This document shows, in pieces, positions 1 to 9,317 of a stretch of DNA of 64,000 nucleotides (within the stretch, counting starts at the first letter, position 1; each line of letters begins with the position of its first letter). A model generated the notes under the pieces. The model had not been told where the DNA came from, searched no databases, and worked only from the letters and a program-made list of their open reading frames with translations. The DNA is taken from the NCBI RefSeq assembly GCF_000430845.1, contig NZ_AUMU01000003.1, positions 62,001-126,000 of the forward strand. Reading direction: 5' to 3'. Both the position numbers and the translations under genes were made by a program. This DNA comes from Chryseobacterium gregarium DSM 19109 (GTDB lineage Bacteria; Bacteroidota; Bacteroidia; Flavobacteriales; Weeksellaceae).

Positions 1-501
1 ATCAGGATAGGTACTGATTATTTTTCCCAATTTTCCTTTCATGTCATTAAAAAAGCCTGAGTATAAAATATTTTTTTCTTTATCAACAAGATATCCTTTA
101 ATTTCAAGTTGCATACGAAGCGTTGGATTATAATAATCTTTATACCAGCTTATATTTTTCCCTTCATACATAATTTCGATTAATCCTTTCTCTTGCGGCA
201 GTCGTTTTGAAGAAGAAAAATATTCATGTTTTATATTATTCTCATCTGTTATTTTAATGTATTCAACATCAGCCGGTTCTACCCAGGTTTCATTTCCACT
301 TTCATCTTACATTTTCATTTTGAATAAAACTGTTGCAAAGTAATATTTTTTGTTCGTAAATCTGCCTACATTTCTCACTTAGGCTTTTATTGTATCATTT
401 GAATTCTTCAACACATATTCAGCCGGAAAAAATCCCTTTATTTCCTGAGAAAACATGAAATTAAAACAAAAGAAAAATAGTAAAAAAATTAGTTTTTTCA
501 T
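1..501 (-). pseudogene. Broken secreted protein gene with two in-frame stops, cut by the window edge
   Basis: Reading the minus strand from the ATG at 501 gives a clear Sec signal peptide ending near MFSQ, then a sequence containing VLKNSNDTIKA, and a continuous frame to base 1. Two in-frame TAA codons interrupt it, at 379-381 (codon 41) and 307-309 (codon 65). The frame stays open and protein-like after both, so these look like recent nonsense changes and not the ends of a short gene. I do not recognise the family; the style matches the many uncharacterised secreted flavobacterial proteins. The locus is AT-rich. Sequencing error at both sites is possible but would need two independent errors. 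Confidence 0.6.
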
Positions 502-516
502 GAGTAACAATTTAAA

Positions 517-540
517 AAAGCCCAGATAAATCTGAGCTTT
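517..540 (-). terminator. Rho-independent terminator after the PH-domain gene
   Basis: AAAGC pairs with GCTTT and CAGA with TCTG around a TAAA loop, with one C/A mismatch. It lies 30 bases after the stop of the 571-1185 gene, and the A-run to its left gives a U-tract on the minus-strand transcript. Confidence 0.6.
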
Positions 541-570
541 AAATATAATATTTAATTAGAAGCTAAATTC

Positions 571-1185
571 CTAGTTATTAATATACTTTTCAAAGACTTT
601 AGAAAAATCCTTTTGAGTATATCTGTCGAAGCTGTTGGTATTCCATGCGAAAATATATTCGTTGATGGCCTTCAGTTCCTGGCTTTTAGAAACATTTTCC
701 TGCTTACCGGATGCTACCGTAGCCACTGCTTTTACCAAACTGTCATTGGAGAAAGTCAGCAAAGACTGATTATGGTGCACCACCTGCTGAATCGCTAAAA
801 GTGCTTTATACAGATCTTTCAGCTGATCGATCTGGCCTTTTGCCACGCTGATCATCAAAGGGACATTTCCGATATTGAATGAAATTTCAACATCAAGGTC
901 AATAGTTCCTGCAGTCTGTAAAGCAACATTTGAAAAAGGAAACTGGTAATATTCATACCGTTTCAAAACCCTTTTCCTGTCTAAAGCACTTGCGCCGTCG
1001 ATATGGATCAAAGCCCTGTTGGTAAAACAGTATTCATCCCTTTTGGATTTAATCAAAAAGAATATTTTCTCATTGTCTTCCGATAAAATATAATCATCCG
1101 AGTCTACTTTATCATAATCCTGGGACGGGATAATCTTACCGATATCCCCTAAACCTAATGCTTCCGCTGCTAATTTCTTAAACAT
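571..1185 (-). CDS. Bacterial PH-domain protein (YvbH-like)
   Basis: A cytosolic 204-residue protein with no signal peptide or membrane segment. The N-terminal two thirds (about residues 10-125, containing the ILSEDNEKIFFLIKSKRDEY stretch and an RALIHIDG strand) look like the bacterial pleckstrin-homology domain of the YvbH group. The remainder (about 135-200) is helical and matches the position of the YvbH C-terminal oligomerisation region. No enzymatic motif is visible and the biological role of this family is not well defined. It lies 34 bases downstream of lpdA on the same strand and may share its transcript. The family call rests on recall of the sequence pattern. Confidence 0.7.
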   Translation of the reverse strand: MFKKLAAEALGLGDIGKIIPSQDYDKVDSDDYILSEDNEKIFFLIKSKRDEYCFTNRALIHIDGASALDRKRVLKRYEYYQFPFSNVALQTAGTIDLDVEISFNIGNVPLMISVAKGQIDQLKDLYKALLAIQQVVHHNQSLLTFSNDSLVKAVATVASGKQENVSKSQELKAINEYIFAWNTNSFDRYTQKDFSKVFEKYINN

Positions 1186-1219
1186 AGCTATATTGAATTA
1201 TCAGTTAGTCAGGGTATTA

Positions 1220-2608
1220 TTAAATATGAATCACTTCACCGTAAGCCGCTGCAGCCGCTTCCATAATAGCTTCAGAAACCGTTGGGTGAGGGTGGATCGA
1301 TTTAATGATCTCATGGCCTGTAGTTTCCAGTTTTCTGGCAACTACCGCTTCTGCCACCATATCCGTAACACCTTCTCCGATCATATGGCAGCCTAACCAT
1401 TCCCCGTATTTGGCATCAAAAATAACTTTGATAAAACCGTCTGTATTTCCATTAGCTGTTGCTTTTCCGCTGGCAGATAGAGGGAACTTCCCTACTTTGA
1501 TTTCATATCCTTTTTCTTTAGCCTGCTTTTCAGTAAGCCCTACAGAAGCTACTTCAGGGTGACAGTACGTACATCCCGGGATATTGCCATAATCAATTTT
1601 CTCAACGTGCATTCCTTTGATTTTCTCCACGCAGGTAATCCCTTCAGCAGAAGCAACGTGTGCCAGCGCCTGAGTCGGGATCAAATCGCCGATCGCATAG
1701 TAACCTGGTACTGAAGTTTCATACCATTCGTTTACCAGTACTCTTCCTTTATCCGTCTGGATGCCTACTTCTTCAAGACCGATGTTTTCGATGTTGGCCG
1801 CGATTCCTACTGCAGACAACAAAATATCCGCTTCAAGCGTGATGTTTCCTTTGGCTGTTTTTACGGTGGCTTTCACGCCTTCCCCGCTGGTATCAACACT
1901 TTCAACAGAAGCATTGGTCATGATTTCGATGCCCGTCTTCTTCAGGGATTTCTCCAGGTGCTTGGAAATTTCTTCGTCTTCTACAGGAACGATGTTCGGC
2001 ATAAATTCAACTACCGTTACTTTGGTTCCCATGGTATTATAGAAATCGGCAAACTCTACCCCGATCGCTCCTGACCCTACTACGATCATAGATTTCGGCT
2101 GCTCGGGTAAAGACAGTGCCTGTCTGTATCCGATTACTTTTTTACCGTCCTGTGGCAGGTTCGGCAATTCTCTTGAACGCGCTCCTGTAGCGATAATGAT
2201 ATTCGTACCTGAATACTCGGTTACTTTGCCTTCTTTATCCGTTACAGAAACTTTTTTCCCTTTCTGAATTTTGGCCGTTCCCATGATCACATCAATTTTG
2301 TTCTTCTTCATCAGGAATTCAATTCCTTTGCTCATTTTATTGGCAACCCCACGGCTTCTCTGGATCACGTTCGGAAACTCGAATCCGGCTTCCACTTTAT
2401 TCAGCCCGTAATCTTCAGCATGGTTGATGTAATGAAATACCTGAGCAGACTTCAACAAAGCCTTGGTCGGAATACATCCCCAGTTCAGGCAGATTCCTCC
2501 TAAGTTTTCTTTCTCGATAATGGCAGTTTTGAAACCTAACTGTGCTGCTCTGATCGCTGTAACATATCCGCCAGGACCACTCCCGATGACAATAATATCG
2601 TAGTTCAT
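1220..2608 (-). CDS. lpdA: Dihydrolipoyl dehydrogenase (E3)
   Basis: FAD-dependent E3 subunit that reoxidises dihydrolipoamide for the pyruvate, 2-oxoglutarate and branched-chain keto-acid dehydrogenase complexes. It has the FAD-binding GSGPGG at residues 9-14, the redox disulfide pair C40/C45 in GGICLNWGCIPTKALL, an NAD-binding VVGSGAIGVEF near 180, and the C-terminal HPHPTVSEAIMEA motif with the catalytic His/Glu. The 462-residue length is normal. The other complex subunits are not adjacent, although a fused E1 for branched-chain keto acids is encoded at 26272-28704. It is transcribed away from the sugar dehydrogenase gene after a hairpin, so it is probably its own unit. Confidence 0.97.
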   Translation of the reverse strand: MNYDIIVIGSGPGGYVTAIRAAQLGFKTAIIEKENLGGICLNWGCIPTKALLKSAQVFHYINHAEDYGLNKVEAGFEFPNVIQRSRGVANKMSKGIEFLMKKNKIDVIMGTAKIQKGKKVSVTDKEGKVTEYSGTNIIIATGARSRELPNLPQDGKKVIGYRQALSLPEQPKSMIVVGSGAIGVEFADFYNTMGTKVTVVEFMPNIVPVEDEEISKHLEKSLKKTGIEIMTNASVESVDTSGEGVKATVKTAKGNITLEADILLSAVGIAANIENIGLEEVGIQTDKGRVLVNEWYETSVPGYYAIGDLIPTQALAHVASAEGITCVEKIKGMHVEKIDYGNIPGCTYCHPEVASVGLTEKQAKEKGYEIKVGKFPLSASGKATANGNTDGFIKVIFDAKYGEWLGCHMIGEGVTDMVAEAVVARKLETTGHEIIKSIHPHPTVSEAIMEAAAAAYGEVIHI

Positions 2609-2662
2609 TAGTATAAAATTTTATGCGAATTTAAGGAAAAAATATGGGATGAGAAATGAAAA

Positions 2663-2682
2663 AGCAGCCTGTAAAAGCTGCT
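2663..2682 (-). terminator. Short hairpin between sugar dehydrogenase and lpdA
   Basis: AGCAGC pairs with GCTGCT across an 8-base loop. It is 15 bases past the stop of the 2697-4010 gene and is followed on the minus strand by a T-rich tract, so it reads as a weak intrinsic terminator. Confidence 0.5.
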
Positions 2683-2696
2683 CTTTTGATTTTTAA

Positions 2697-4010
2697 TTAT
2701 TTTTTACGGTAAGAAACCCTCCAGACCACTCCGCTGACATCATCGGCAACAAGTATTGATCCGTCTGCGATCTGCAGGACACCGACCGGGCGGCCATAGA
2801 CGTCTCCTTTTTCTTTGTCTGCGATAAAGCCTGTAAGGAACGGTTCAAAACTGCCGGAAGCTTTACCGTTTTTAAAAGGTACAAACGCTACCTGATACCC
2901 CACCAGCGAAGAGCGGTTCCATGAACCGTGCTGCCCGATAAACGCTCCGTTTTTATACTTTTCAGGAAACTGATTTCCCGTGTAAAATGACAAACCTAGA
3001 GATGCAGTATGACTTCCCAACGGAACATCCGGGACAATTGTTTTGGCGACCAGATCCGGTCTCTCCCCTTTTCTCCTCGGGTCTTCGTTCTTTCCGAAAT
3101 ACGCATACGGCCAGCCGTAAAATGCATTTTGTCTAACACTCGTAAGATAATCGGGAACCAATTCGTCTCCGAGTTCATCCCTTTCATTGACTACCGTCCA
3201 GAGTTCGCCTGTAGATGGGTTCCAGCTCATGCCGACCGGGTTTCTGAGTCCTGCCGCGTAGATTTTTTCTCCGCTTCCGTCGGGGTTGACTTCAAGAATA
3301 TTGGCTCTTCTAACTTCGTATTCCATTCCGTTTTCACCGACATTGCTTCCGGAGCCTACGGAAATATAGATTTTCGACTGGTCTTTATTGGCAATCAGGT
3401 TTCTCGTCCAATGGTTGTTATAACCTCCGGCGGGAAGACTGACTATTTTTTTTCCGGGTTTTGTAATTTTCGTTTCGCCTTCCTGATATGGGTAAGCCCA
3501 GAGCCCGTCTGTATTGGCCACATAAAATTTATCTTTGATGATCAGCATTCCGTACGGCTGGTTCAGATTGTCCAGGAAAACAGAAGAGGATTCCGCTATC
3601 CCGTCTTTGTTGGCATCCCTGTAAAGAATAATCCGGTTGGCCGATTTCCCGCCGACTTCAGCATCACTTTTTCCGCTGATGTCGTTTTTGATTTTTTCCG
3701 CTTTTGTACGCTCGGAATTTGAAAGCACAACAAAAATATCACCGTTTGATGCCTGGATCATGTTTCGCGGACTTTTAATATTTTCCGCAAAGCGGGTCAC
3801 AGTAAAACCTTCAAGAGCGGTTGGTGTTTTTCCGGCAGGCCATCCAATCACATTGCTGAACTTATTTTTAGCATTTTTCTCATCAGGAGCAGGTAATTTC
3901 AGGGTGTCTGTTCTGGTAACGACTTCATCTGTTCCCGGGACCGTTTGATTTTTATTTTCTTTACAGCTGAAGAAAAGCAGTGTGGCTGCCGATAGGATAT
4001 ATTTTTTCAT
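2697..4010 (-). CDS. PQQ-dependent sugar (glucose/sorbosone) dehydrogenase, lipoprotein
   Basis: A 437-residue exported protein. The first 17 residues end in a lipobox-like FFSC, so it is probably lipid-anchored on the periplasmic side. The remainder is a six-bladed beta-propeller of the soluble glucose dehydrogenase / L-sorbosone dehydrogenase type: NIKSPRNM early, the LPAGGYNNHWTRNL strand carrying the catalytic-type His, GLRNPVGMSWNP in the middle, and GQHGSWNRSSLVGYQVAF towards the end. Family members oxidise aldose sugars using PQQ, but the substrate cannot be read from the sequence and no PQQ biosynthesis genes are in the window. Its position next to glycoside hydrolases fits sugar use. 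Confidence 0.85.
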   Translation of the reverse strand: MKKYILSAATLLFFSCKENKNQTVPGTDEVVTRTDTLKLPAPDEKNAKNKFSNVIGWPAGKTPTALEGFTVTRFAENIKSPRNMIQASNGDIFVVLSNSERTKAEKIKNDISGKSDAEVGGKSANRIILYRDANKDGIAESSSVFLDNLNQPYGMLIIKDKFYVANTDGLWAYPYQEGETKITKPGKKIVSLPAGGYNNHWTRNLIANKDQSKIYISVGSGSNVGENGMEYEVRRANILEVNPDGSGEKIYAAGLRNPVGMSWNPSTGELWTVVNERDELGDELVPDYLTSVRQNAFYGWPYAYFGKNEDPRRKGERPDLVAKTIVPDVPLGSHTASLGLSFYTGNQFPEKYKNGAFIGQHGSWNRSSLVGYQVAFVPFKNGKASGSFEPFLTGFIADKEKGDVYGRPVGVLQIADGSILVADDVSGVVWRVSYRKK

Positions 4011-4061
4011 AGATTGAATGATGTGGTTATGTTATCAACATTTTGCTTCAAAAATTGCAAA

Positions 4062-4087
4062 AACCGTTCCCTAAAAAGGAAACGGTT
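4062..4087 (-). terminator. Terminator at the end of the GH29-GH3 operon
   Basis: AACCGTT pairs with AACGGTT, with CC/GG extending the stem past a one-base bulge. It lies 36 bases beyond the GH3 stop codon, and the adenines to its left become a U-run on the minus-strand RNA. Confidence 0.6.
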
Positions 4088-4122
4088 AGCATTATCTGGT
4101 TGCCTGAATTTTATCCAGAGCC

Positions 4123-6780
4123 TTATTTAACTTCAATATTCTGCTTCAACAGCAGATTTTTAGATGAATTCCCCACCATTATCCGATAGGTTCCTTTTTC
4201 TGTCACCCAGTTCATTTCTGAATCAAGAAACTGCAGTTCCTTCACCGGAACCTTAATGGTCACCTGTTTTGATTCCCCGGGTTTTAAATATACTTTATGA
4301 AAACCTTTCAACTCGATCACCGGTCTCGACACGGAAGCCAGAAGGTCTCTGACATAGAGCTGCACCACTTCGCTTCCCGCTTTTGAGCCTGTATTTTTTA
4401 CATTGATTTTTGCAATGACCGTTTCATTTTCAGCATAATCCGTTTTATCCAGCTGTAAATCTGAAATTTCAAACGTCGTATAGCTTAATCCGAAACCGAA
4501 CGGATACAGCGGTTCACCGCTCAGGTCATAATAATCATTTCCTCTTCCCGTCGGATGATGATTGTAGGTCAATGGCAGCTGCCCTTCCTCAAGCGGAAAT
4601 GTAACCGGCAGTTTCCCGGATGGGTTTTCTTCTCCGAACAGCACTTTGGCCACAGCATTCCCACCTTCTTCGCCTGGATACCACACGTCTAAAATGGCTC
4701 CGACTTTATCTTTCCAATTGGTAGTTTTTATGGCAGAGCCGCCAACCAGAACAATTGTCACCGGTTTATTTAATTTGGAAACTTCATTAATAAATTCCTC
4801 CTGATTTCCCGGAAGGCTCAGCGAAGAGCGGTCCTGGAATTCCCCTTCATGGATTCCGGCGGCCACGATGATATAATCTGCCTTTTCGGCCCGGTCTAAA
4901 GCCTGGGTAAAATCTTTCCGGTAATCATACAGTCCGTAATTCCAGATCAGTTCTATATTGGCTTCGCCCCTGTTTTCACGGAACTCAATGGTAAGATCGT
5001 ATTTCCGGCCTTTCACAAAATCCATATCAGCCGTTTTGGTTGAATAGCTCAGCTTTTCCCAGTTGTCAATCATCAGGTTTCCATCAACATACAGCCTGAA
5101 ACCGTCGTTTCCGCGCAATCCAAGCTGGTATTTCCCTGAATCCGGGGCTTCCAGTTGTCCTGTCCATCGGATACTGTAATGGTCCGGCTTCAGTTTTTCA
5201 GGATCCGGAGAATATAGAGTCCATTTGAAATTAATCTGTCCGTCCTGCTTTTCAAATGCCGGATTTCCTTTTAAATCAGAATTGGAAAAATAATGTCCTT
5301 TTAATCCTTTCTGATTTTTCGATGACAGAAATTCTGAGGGAACAGTAGCAAACTTTTTCAAATCCCAGTCGGTTCCTTTTGAATAGGTGACTTCAGTGTT
5401 TTTATCCTTTACAAAATTTTTAATCCCGTCCAGGATGCTCACTTTTTTATTTCCTGGCCCGGAATAACCACCCAGTCTCGCATCGGCAGCGTCTGTTCCG
5501 ATCACCAGGATCTTTTTCATTTTATCAGAAACCGGTAGGGTCCGGTTGTTATTTTGAAGCAGAACAAAGGATTCAACAGCCGCTTTTTCAGCAAGCGGCT
5601 TGTGGTTGATTTTCTTCAATGCTGCAATAGCTGCTTCGGAAACGTAAGGATTTTCAAATAATCCCAATTCAAATTTCGCCCTTAAAACCCTTGAAACGGC
5701 ATCATCAATCCGTTCTTTTGAAATCCTGCCGTCCAGAAACGGAGGCATAAACAATTGGTAATGCTGATATTCGGTCTGGAAAATCACGTCCAGTCCCGCA
5801 TTGATCGCCTGGGCAGAAGCATCATCATAATCCTTCGCCGTAAAATGCAGTACATTGGCACCGCCTACTGCACTCGCATCACTGATCACAAATCCTTTGA
5901 AATCCCATTCTTTCTTCAGCTTTTCGGTCAGCAGCCAGTGATTGGCCGTTGAAGGCCTCCCGTCCAGCAGATTGTATGAGGTCATCACCGATCTGCTCTT
6001 TCCTTCTTTAAACGCTTTTTTAAAAGGGATTAAATGGGTTTCCTCCAGATACCTTTGGCTCCAGTGAATGGGATAAGAATCCCTTCCGCCTTCCCCGACG
6101 TTGGCCAAAAAGTGCTTTGGGGTGGTAATGATGCCCTGGTTTTCAAAAGAGCTGACAAAATTTACTGCCATGACCGAAGTCAGAAAAGGATCTTCGCCAT
6201 ACGTCTCCTCCGTTCTTCCCCAACGGACATCGCTTACAAGATTGACAACCGGCGTCAGAATCTGCCGTATGCCTCTCAGTCTGGATTCCTTGGCAATCGC
6301 ACCCGAAATTTCTTTCATCAATTCAGGATTGAAGGTTGCCGATAAACCCATCGCCTGCGGAAAGGCGGTGGCGCCTTCCCGCATCAGCCCGTGCAGTGCT
6401 TCATCAAAAGGGATAATCGGGATGCCCAGCCTGGATTCTTCCACGAAATATTTCTGGATCGCATTGATTTTCTTGGCCAGCCTTTCCGCATCTTCATTGG
6501 CATTATAGGTTAGAATCTGCCCCGCTGCCCCGCCGCCCTGATTTCCGGCACTCACCTGCAATCCGAAAATCCCGTGGGCATATTGGCCTTTCGGTACGTT
6601 ATCCAGATCCCCGGGGATCATAAAACACTGCCAGAACTTCTCTTCCGGTGTCATTCGTTGAAGTAAATCCTGAACCCTAACTTCTACAGGCTGTTTCGGA
6701 TCTTTATACAAAGGTCTCTGGGCGGAAGTCAGAACAGAACCCAACAATGAAATTCCGATGAATATGGAGTTTAATTTCAT
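4123..6780 (-). CDS. GH3 beta-glucosidase with inserted PA14 domain
   Basis: A secreted 885-residue glycoside hydrolase of family 3; signal peptide 1-20 ends in TSA-QR. The TIM-barrel domain (about 25-380) carries RWGRTEETYGEDP (187-199), the TPKHF substrate-binding pair (K222/H223) and the nucleophile D301 in FVISDASAVGG. The second alpha/beta domain is interrupted by a PA14 module (about 490-615), an insertion known in GH3 enzymes that can shape substrate choice. A C-terminal fibronectin-III-like domain (about 780-885) completes the family layout. The start ATG overlaps the end of the upstream fucosidase by four bases, indicating translational coupling. Beta-linked glucose or xylose are likely substrates, but specificity cannot be settled by eye. 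Confidence 0.92.
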   Translation of the reverse strand: MKLNSIFIGISLLGSVLTSAQRPLYKDPKQPVEVRVQDLLQRMTPEEKFWQCFMIPGDLDNVPKGQYAHGIFGLQVSAGNQGGGAAGQILTYNANEDAERLAKKINAIQKYFVEESRLGIPIIPFDEALHGLMREGATAFPQAMGLSATFNPELMKEISGAIAKESRLRGIRQILTPVVNLVSDVRWGRTEETYGEDPFLTSVMAVNFVSSFENQGIITTPKHFLANVGEGGRDSYPIHWSQRYLEETHLIPFKKAFKEGKSRSVMTSYNLLDGRPSTANHWLLTEKLKKEWDFKGFVISDASAVGGANVLHFTAKDYDDASAQAINAGLDVIFQTEYQHYQLFMPPFLDGRISKERIDDAVSRVLRAKFELGLFENPYVSEAAIAALKKINHKPLAEKAAVESFVLLQNNNRTLPVSDKMKKILVIGTDAADARLGGYSGPGNKKVSILDGIKNFVKDKNTEVTYSKGTDWDLKKFATVPSEFLSSKNQKGLKGHYFSNSDLKGNPAFEKQDGQINFKWTLYSPDPEKLKPDHYSIRWTGQLEAPDSGKYQLGLRGNDGFRLYVDGNLMIDNWEKLSYSTKTADMDFVKGRKYDLTIEFRENRGEANIELIWNYGLYDYRKDFTQALDRAEKADYIIVAAGIHEGEFQDRSSLSLPGNQEEFINEVSKLNKPVTIVLVGGSAIKTTNWKDKVGAILDVWYPGEEGGNAVAKVLFGEENPSGKLPVTFPLEEGQLPLTYNHHPTGRGNDYYDLSGEPLYPFGFGLSYTTFEISDLQLDKTDYAENETVIAKINVKNTGSKAGSEVVQLYVRDLLASVSRPVIELKGFHKVYLKPGESKQVTIKVPVKELQFLDSEMNWVTEKGTYRIMVGNSSKNLLLKQNIEVK

Positions 6781-8225
6781 GATTGTGTCAGCTGGATTAC
6801 GGTTGAATATTTTAACTGGGATCTTTCTTCAGGGATCTTTATTTCAACTGAGTTTCCGGATTTCTTCCATTGAATCTTACCCGGAATTCCTAAAACTTTT
6901 ACAGCCCGGGGTTTAAAATTCTCAGGAATAGTAAATCTTAACGTTGCGGGAGTCTGGTAATCTGCTTTATCATCCAGATGAAAAACATTCACTGTTTTTC
7001 TGTCTTTGCTTTGGGTATAATAAAAATCCCCTTCCTGATACGGTGATACGCTTCTTGTGGCAAAAACCGCCGACCGGTTCGTCTCCATCCAGCCGGATAT
7101 TTCTTTTAACCGCTCATACACCACCGGGTCATAATCACCGTTCGGTCCGGGTGCAATATTCATCAGGTAATTCCCGCCTTTTGAAATGATTTTGATTAAG
7201 GTTTCTATGATTTTCTGAGACGTTTTGTAATTATCATTTGGAACATACGAAAAGGAATCACCCATCGTGATACAGCTTTCCCACGGGATGGAAAGGGTCT
7301 GTTCCGGAACAGCCTGTTCGGGCGTGACGTAATTTTCCCATTTTCCGGGAACGGTACGGTCTACCACGATGATTCCGGGCTGGTTTTTGCGGGCCATTGC
7401 CCCGATTTTATCCATGTCAATATCCTGCTCCACCTTGATTGTTCTCTGCCATTCCACTTTCGGGTCGATGGTATAAAACGGCCGGACCCAGCCTCCGTCC
7501 AACCACAGGATATCGATTTTGCCATAGTTGGAGGTGATTTCGTTAAGCTGGTTAAAGGTAAACTTTTTGAAATTCTCCCATCGTTCAGGATACTTTTTCG
7601 GATCGTAATTGACGTTCCGGTCTTTCGGCGGGAAGTACGGCCACCAGTAATCATCGGAATGCCAGTCGGGTTTTGAAAAATAGGCACCTATCTTAAATCC
7701 TTCTTTTCTGAAGGCACTGAAGATTTCTTTGGTTACATCCGCCTTGGGATTTTTGGAAAAAGGTGTTTTTGGAGACGTGATTTTGTAATCAGATTGCCGG
7801 GTATCAAACATCGCGAAACCGTCGTGATGCTTGGTCGTGAACACCACATACTTAATCCCTGCTTTTCTGGCTGCATCTGCCCATTTTTGAGGATTGAACT
7901 GTACCGGATTGAAAGTAGTCTGAAGATTTTCGTAATTCTTCACATATTCATCATATGATGCTCCGTGCTCAGCTTTTCTTTGGGTCCACGATTCATCTTC
8001 CGGGCATAAGCTCCAGCTTTCCACAACCCCCCACTGGCTGTAGGTTCCCCAATGCATGAACAGCCCGAATTTCAGATCCTGCCATTCTTCAAGATTCTGT
8101 ACCACCAGCGGATCATCCGGTTTTTGGTAACCTTCGGAAACCTTGTGCGCCTGTGAAAATAAAGCAGAGGACAGGAATAAGGATGAGAGGAATGCGGTTT
8201 TAGTTTTTTGCTGGATTGACATCAA
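6777..8225 (-). CDS. GH29 alpha-L-fucosidase
   Basis: Secreted family-29 fucosidase of 482 residues, expected to release L-fucose from glycans. The signal peptide ends near ALFSQA (about 24). Family features seen: LKFGLFMHWGTYSQWG (51-66), TTKHHDGFAMF (130-140), and the nucleophile D243 in ILWLDGGW. The barrel runs to about residue 370, followed by a small beta-sandwich that ends the protein. It is the first gene of a two-gene unit with the GH3 enzyme, to which it is coupled by an ATGA overlap. The pair suggests stepwise trimming of a fucosylated, glucose- or xylose-containing oligosaccharide; this pairing is inference. The start has two adjacent ATG codons, and the exact one is uncertain. 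Confidence 0.93.
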   Translation of the reverse strand: MMSIQQKTKTAFLSSLFLSSALFSQAHKVSEGYQKPDDPLVVQNLEEWQDLKFGLFMHWGTYSQWGVVESWSLCPEDESWTQRKAEHGASYDEYVKNYENLQTTFNPVQFNPQKWADAARKAGIKYVVFTTKHHDGFAMFDTRQSDYKITSPKTPFSKNPKADVTKEIFSAFRKEGFKIGAYFSKPDWHSDDYWWPYFPPKDRNVNYDPKKYPERWENFKKFTFNQLNEITSNYGKIDILWLDGGWVRPFYTIDPKVEWQRTIKVEQDIDMDKIGAMARKNQPGIIVVDRTVPGKWENYVTPEQAVPEQTLSIPWESCITMGDSFSYVPNDNYKTSQKIIETLIKIISKGGNYLMNIAPGPNGDYDPVVYERLKEISGWMETNRSAVFATRSVSPYQEGDFYYTQSKDRKTVNVFHLDDKADYQTPATLRFTIPENFKPRAVKVLGIPGKIQWKKSGNSVEIKIPEERSQLKYSTVIQLTQS

Positions 8226-8247
8226 TGTTTAGTTTGCGCTAATTTAA

Positions 8248-8261
8248 TCATCATTTGATGA
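8248..8261. promoter_or_regulatory. Palindrome TCATCA-TT-TGATGA before the fucosidase operon
   Basis: A perfect 6+6 inverted repeat around TT, 23 bases upstream of the GH29 start. Its core ATCATTTGAT recurs at 53911-53926 and 58210-58225, both next to Crp/Fnr genes. It is a candidate operator; no function is shown by the sequence alone. Confidence 0.35.
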
Positions 8262-8344
8262 AACGGCAAAACTTTAATCTGGGATGTGTGAAAGCTTCTT
8301 TTTTAATTTTATATAATTAAGTTTTTGAGTGTGCCTATGTCTAT

Positions 8345-9238
8345 TTAAACCAAATCCCGAAATGCACATTCAGCATTCGGAAACCTAAATTCAAAACCGT
8401 TCCGAATTAACTTTTCAGGATATACATTTCTGCTTTTTAACAGCAGTTCGGTTTCTGTTCTTAAGAATACGGATGCGATTTCCAATTGCCAGACGGGAGC
8501 ATCTAACCCGAAAGGGATTTTCATTTCTTTTCTTAATACAGTCATGAAATGTTCATTGGATAAAGGTTCAGGTGCCGTTACATTGATTTCGCCTGAAATA
8601 GTTTTGTTATCGATAATGAATTCAACCGCTCTGCAGAAATCATCGATATGAATCCAGCTTACCTTTTGGGTTCCCCGCCCCTGCTTGCCTCCCAGTCCCA
8701 GCTTCGTGATCATTTTCAGTTTTGGAAAAGCGCCGCCGTTATTCCCTAAAACAATGGAGGTACGCAAAGCTGCTTTTCTTATATTTCCACTGTTGACCCT
8801 GAAAAATTCTTTCTCCCAGCTTTTGCAGATATTCATGGAAAAATCATCACCGATAATTCCGTTTTCTTCTGTATTCAAACGGGTTTCGGAATTGATATAG
8901 GTGGTTGCAGAACTTGCATTCAGCCATATTGCGGGTGTATTGACACACTGATGCACAGCCTGCTGAAGTACTTTTGTACTGTCTATTCTTGAAGAATATA
9001 TTTCCTTTTTGTTCTTCTCGGTGTACCGGCAGTCTACTGACTTTCCAGTGAAATTGATTAAAACATCAGCATTTTCAAGTGATCCTTTCCATTCTCCCAA
9101 CGTTTTGGCATCCCAATATATTTCATTTTTACGTTTAGGATTCCGGGTTAAGATATAGACTTCATCTCCTTTTCCCGTAAAATATTTTTCTAAGTTTTTG
9201 CCGAGAAATCCGGTGCCGGCAGCAATGATGATTTTCAT
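8345..9238 (-). CDS. TIGR01777-family NAD-dependent epimerase-like protein (YfcH type)
   Basis: A 297-residue cytosolic Rossmann protein of the extended short-chain dehydrogenase type. The N-terminus IIIAAGTGFLGKNLEKYF matches the nucleotide-binding GxxGFxG loop, DVLINFTGKSVDCRYTEKNK is the hallmark stretch of the YfcH/TIGR01777 group, and the C-terminal region matches the family's DUF1731 extension. The reaction catalysed by this group is unknown. It is the last gene of the run beginning at the GbsR regulator (12425), 79 bases after the DUF2071 gene. The same grouping with DUF2071 and SRPBCC proteins hints at a shared lipid or small-molecule pathway, which is inference. Confidence 0.8.
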   Translation of the reverse strand: MKIIIAAGTGFLGKNLEKYFTGKGDEVYILTRNPKRKNEIYWDAKTLGEWKGSLENADVLINFTGKSVDCRYTEKNKKEIYSSRIDSTKVLQQAVHQCVNTPAIWLNASSATTYINSETRLNTEENGIIGDDFSMNICKSWEKEFFRVNSGNIRKAALRTSIVLGNNGGAFPKLKMITKLGLGGKQGRGTQKVSWIHIDDFCRAVEFIIDNKTISGEINVTAPEPLSNEHFMTVLRKEMKIPFGLDAPVWQLEIASVFLRTETELLLKSRNVYPEKLIRNGFEFRFPNAECAFRDLV

Positions 9239-9317
9239 TTATTTAAGTTTTTATGAAGTGTGTTTTTATTTGCATGAAAAGGTTTAATAATCTCATTATC
9301 AGTTTATTAAATAATCA

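Noticed and set aside
3009..3722. 237-codon plus-strand frame opposite the sugar dehydrogenase
   Set aside because: Antisense shadow of a well-recognised propeller gene.
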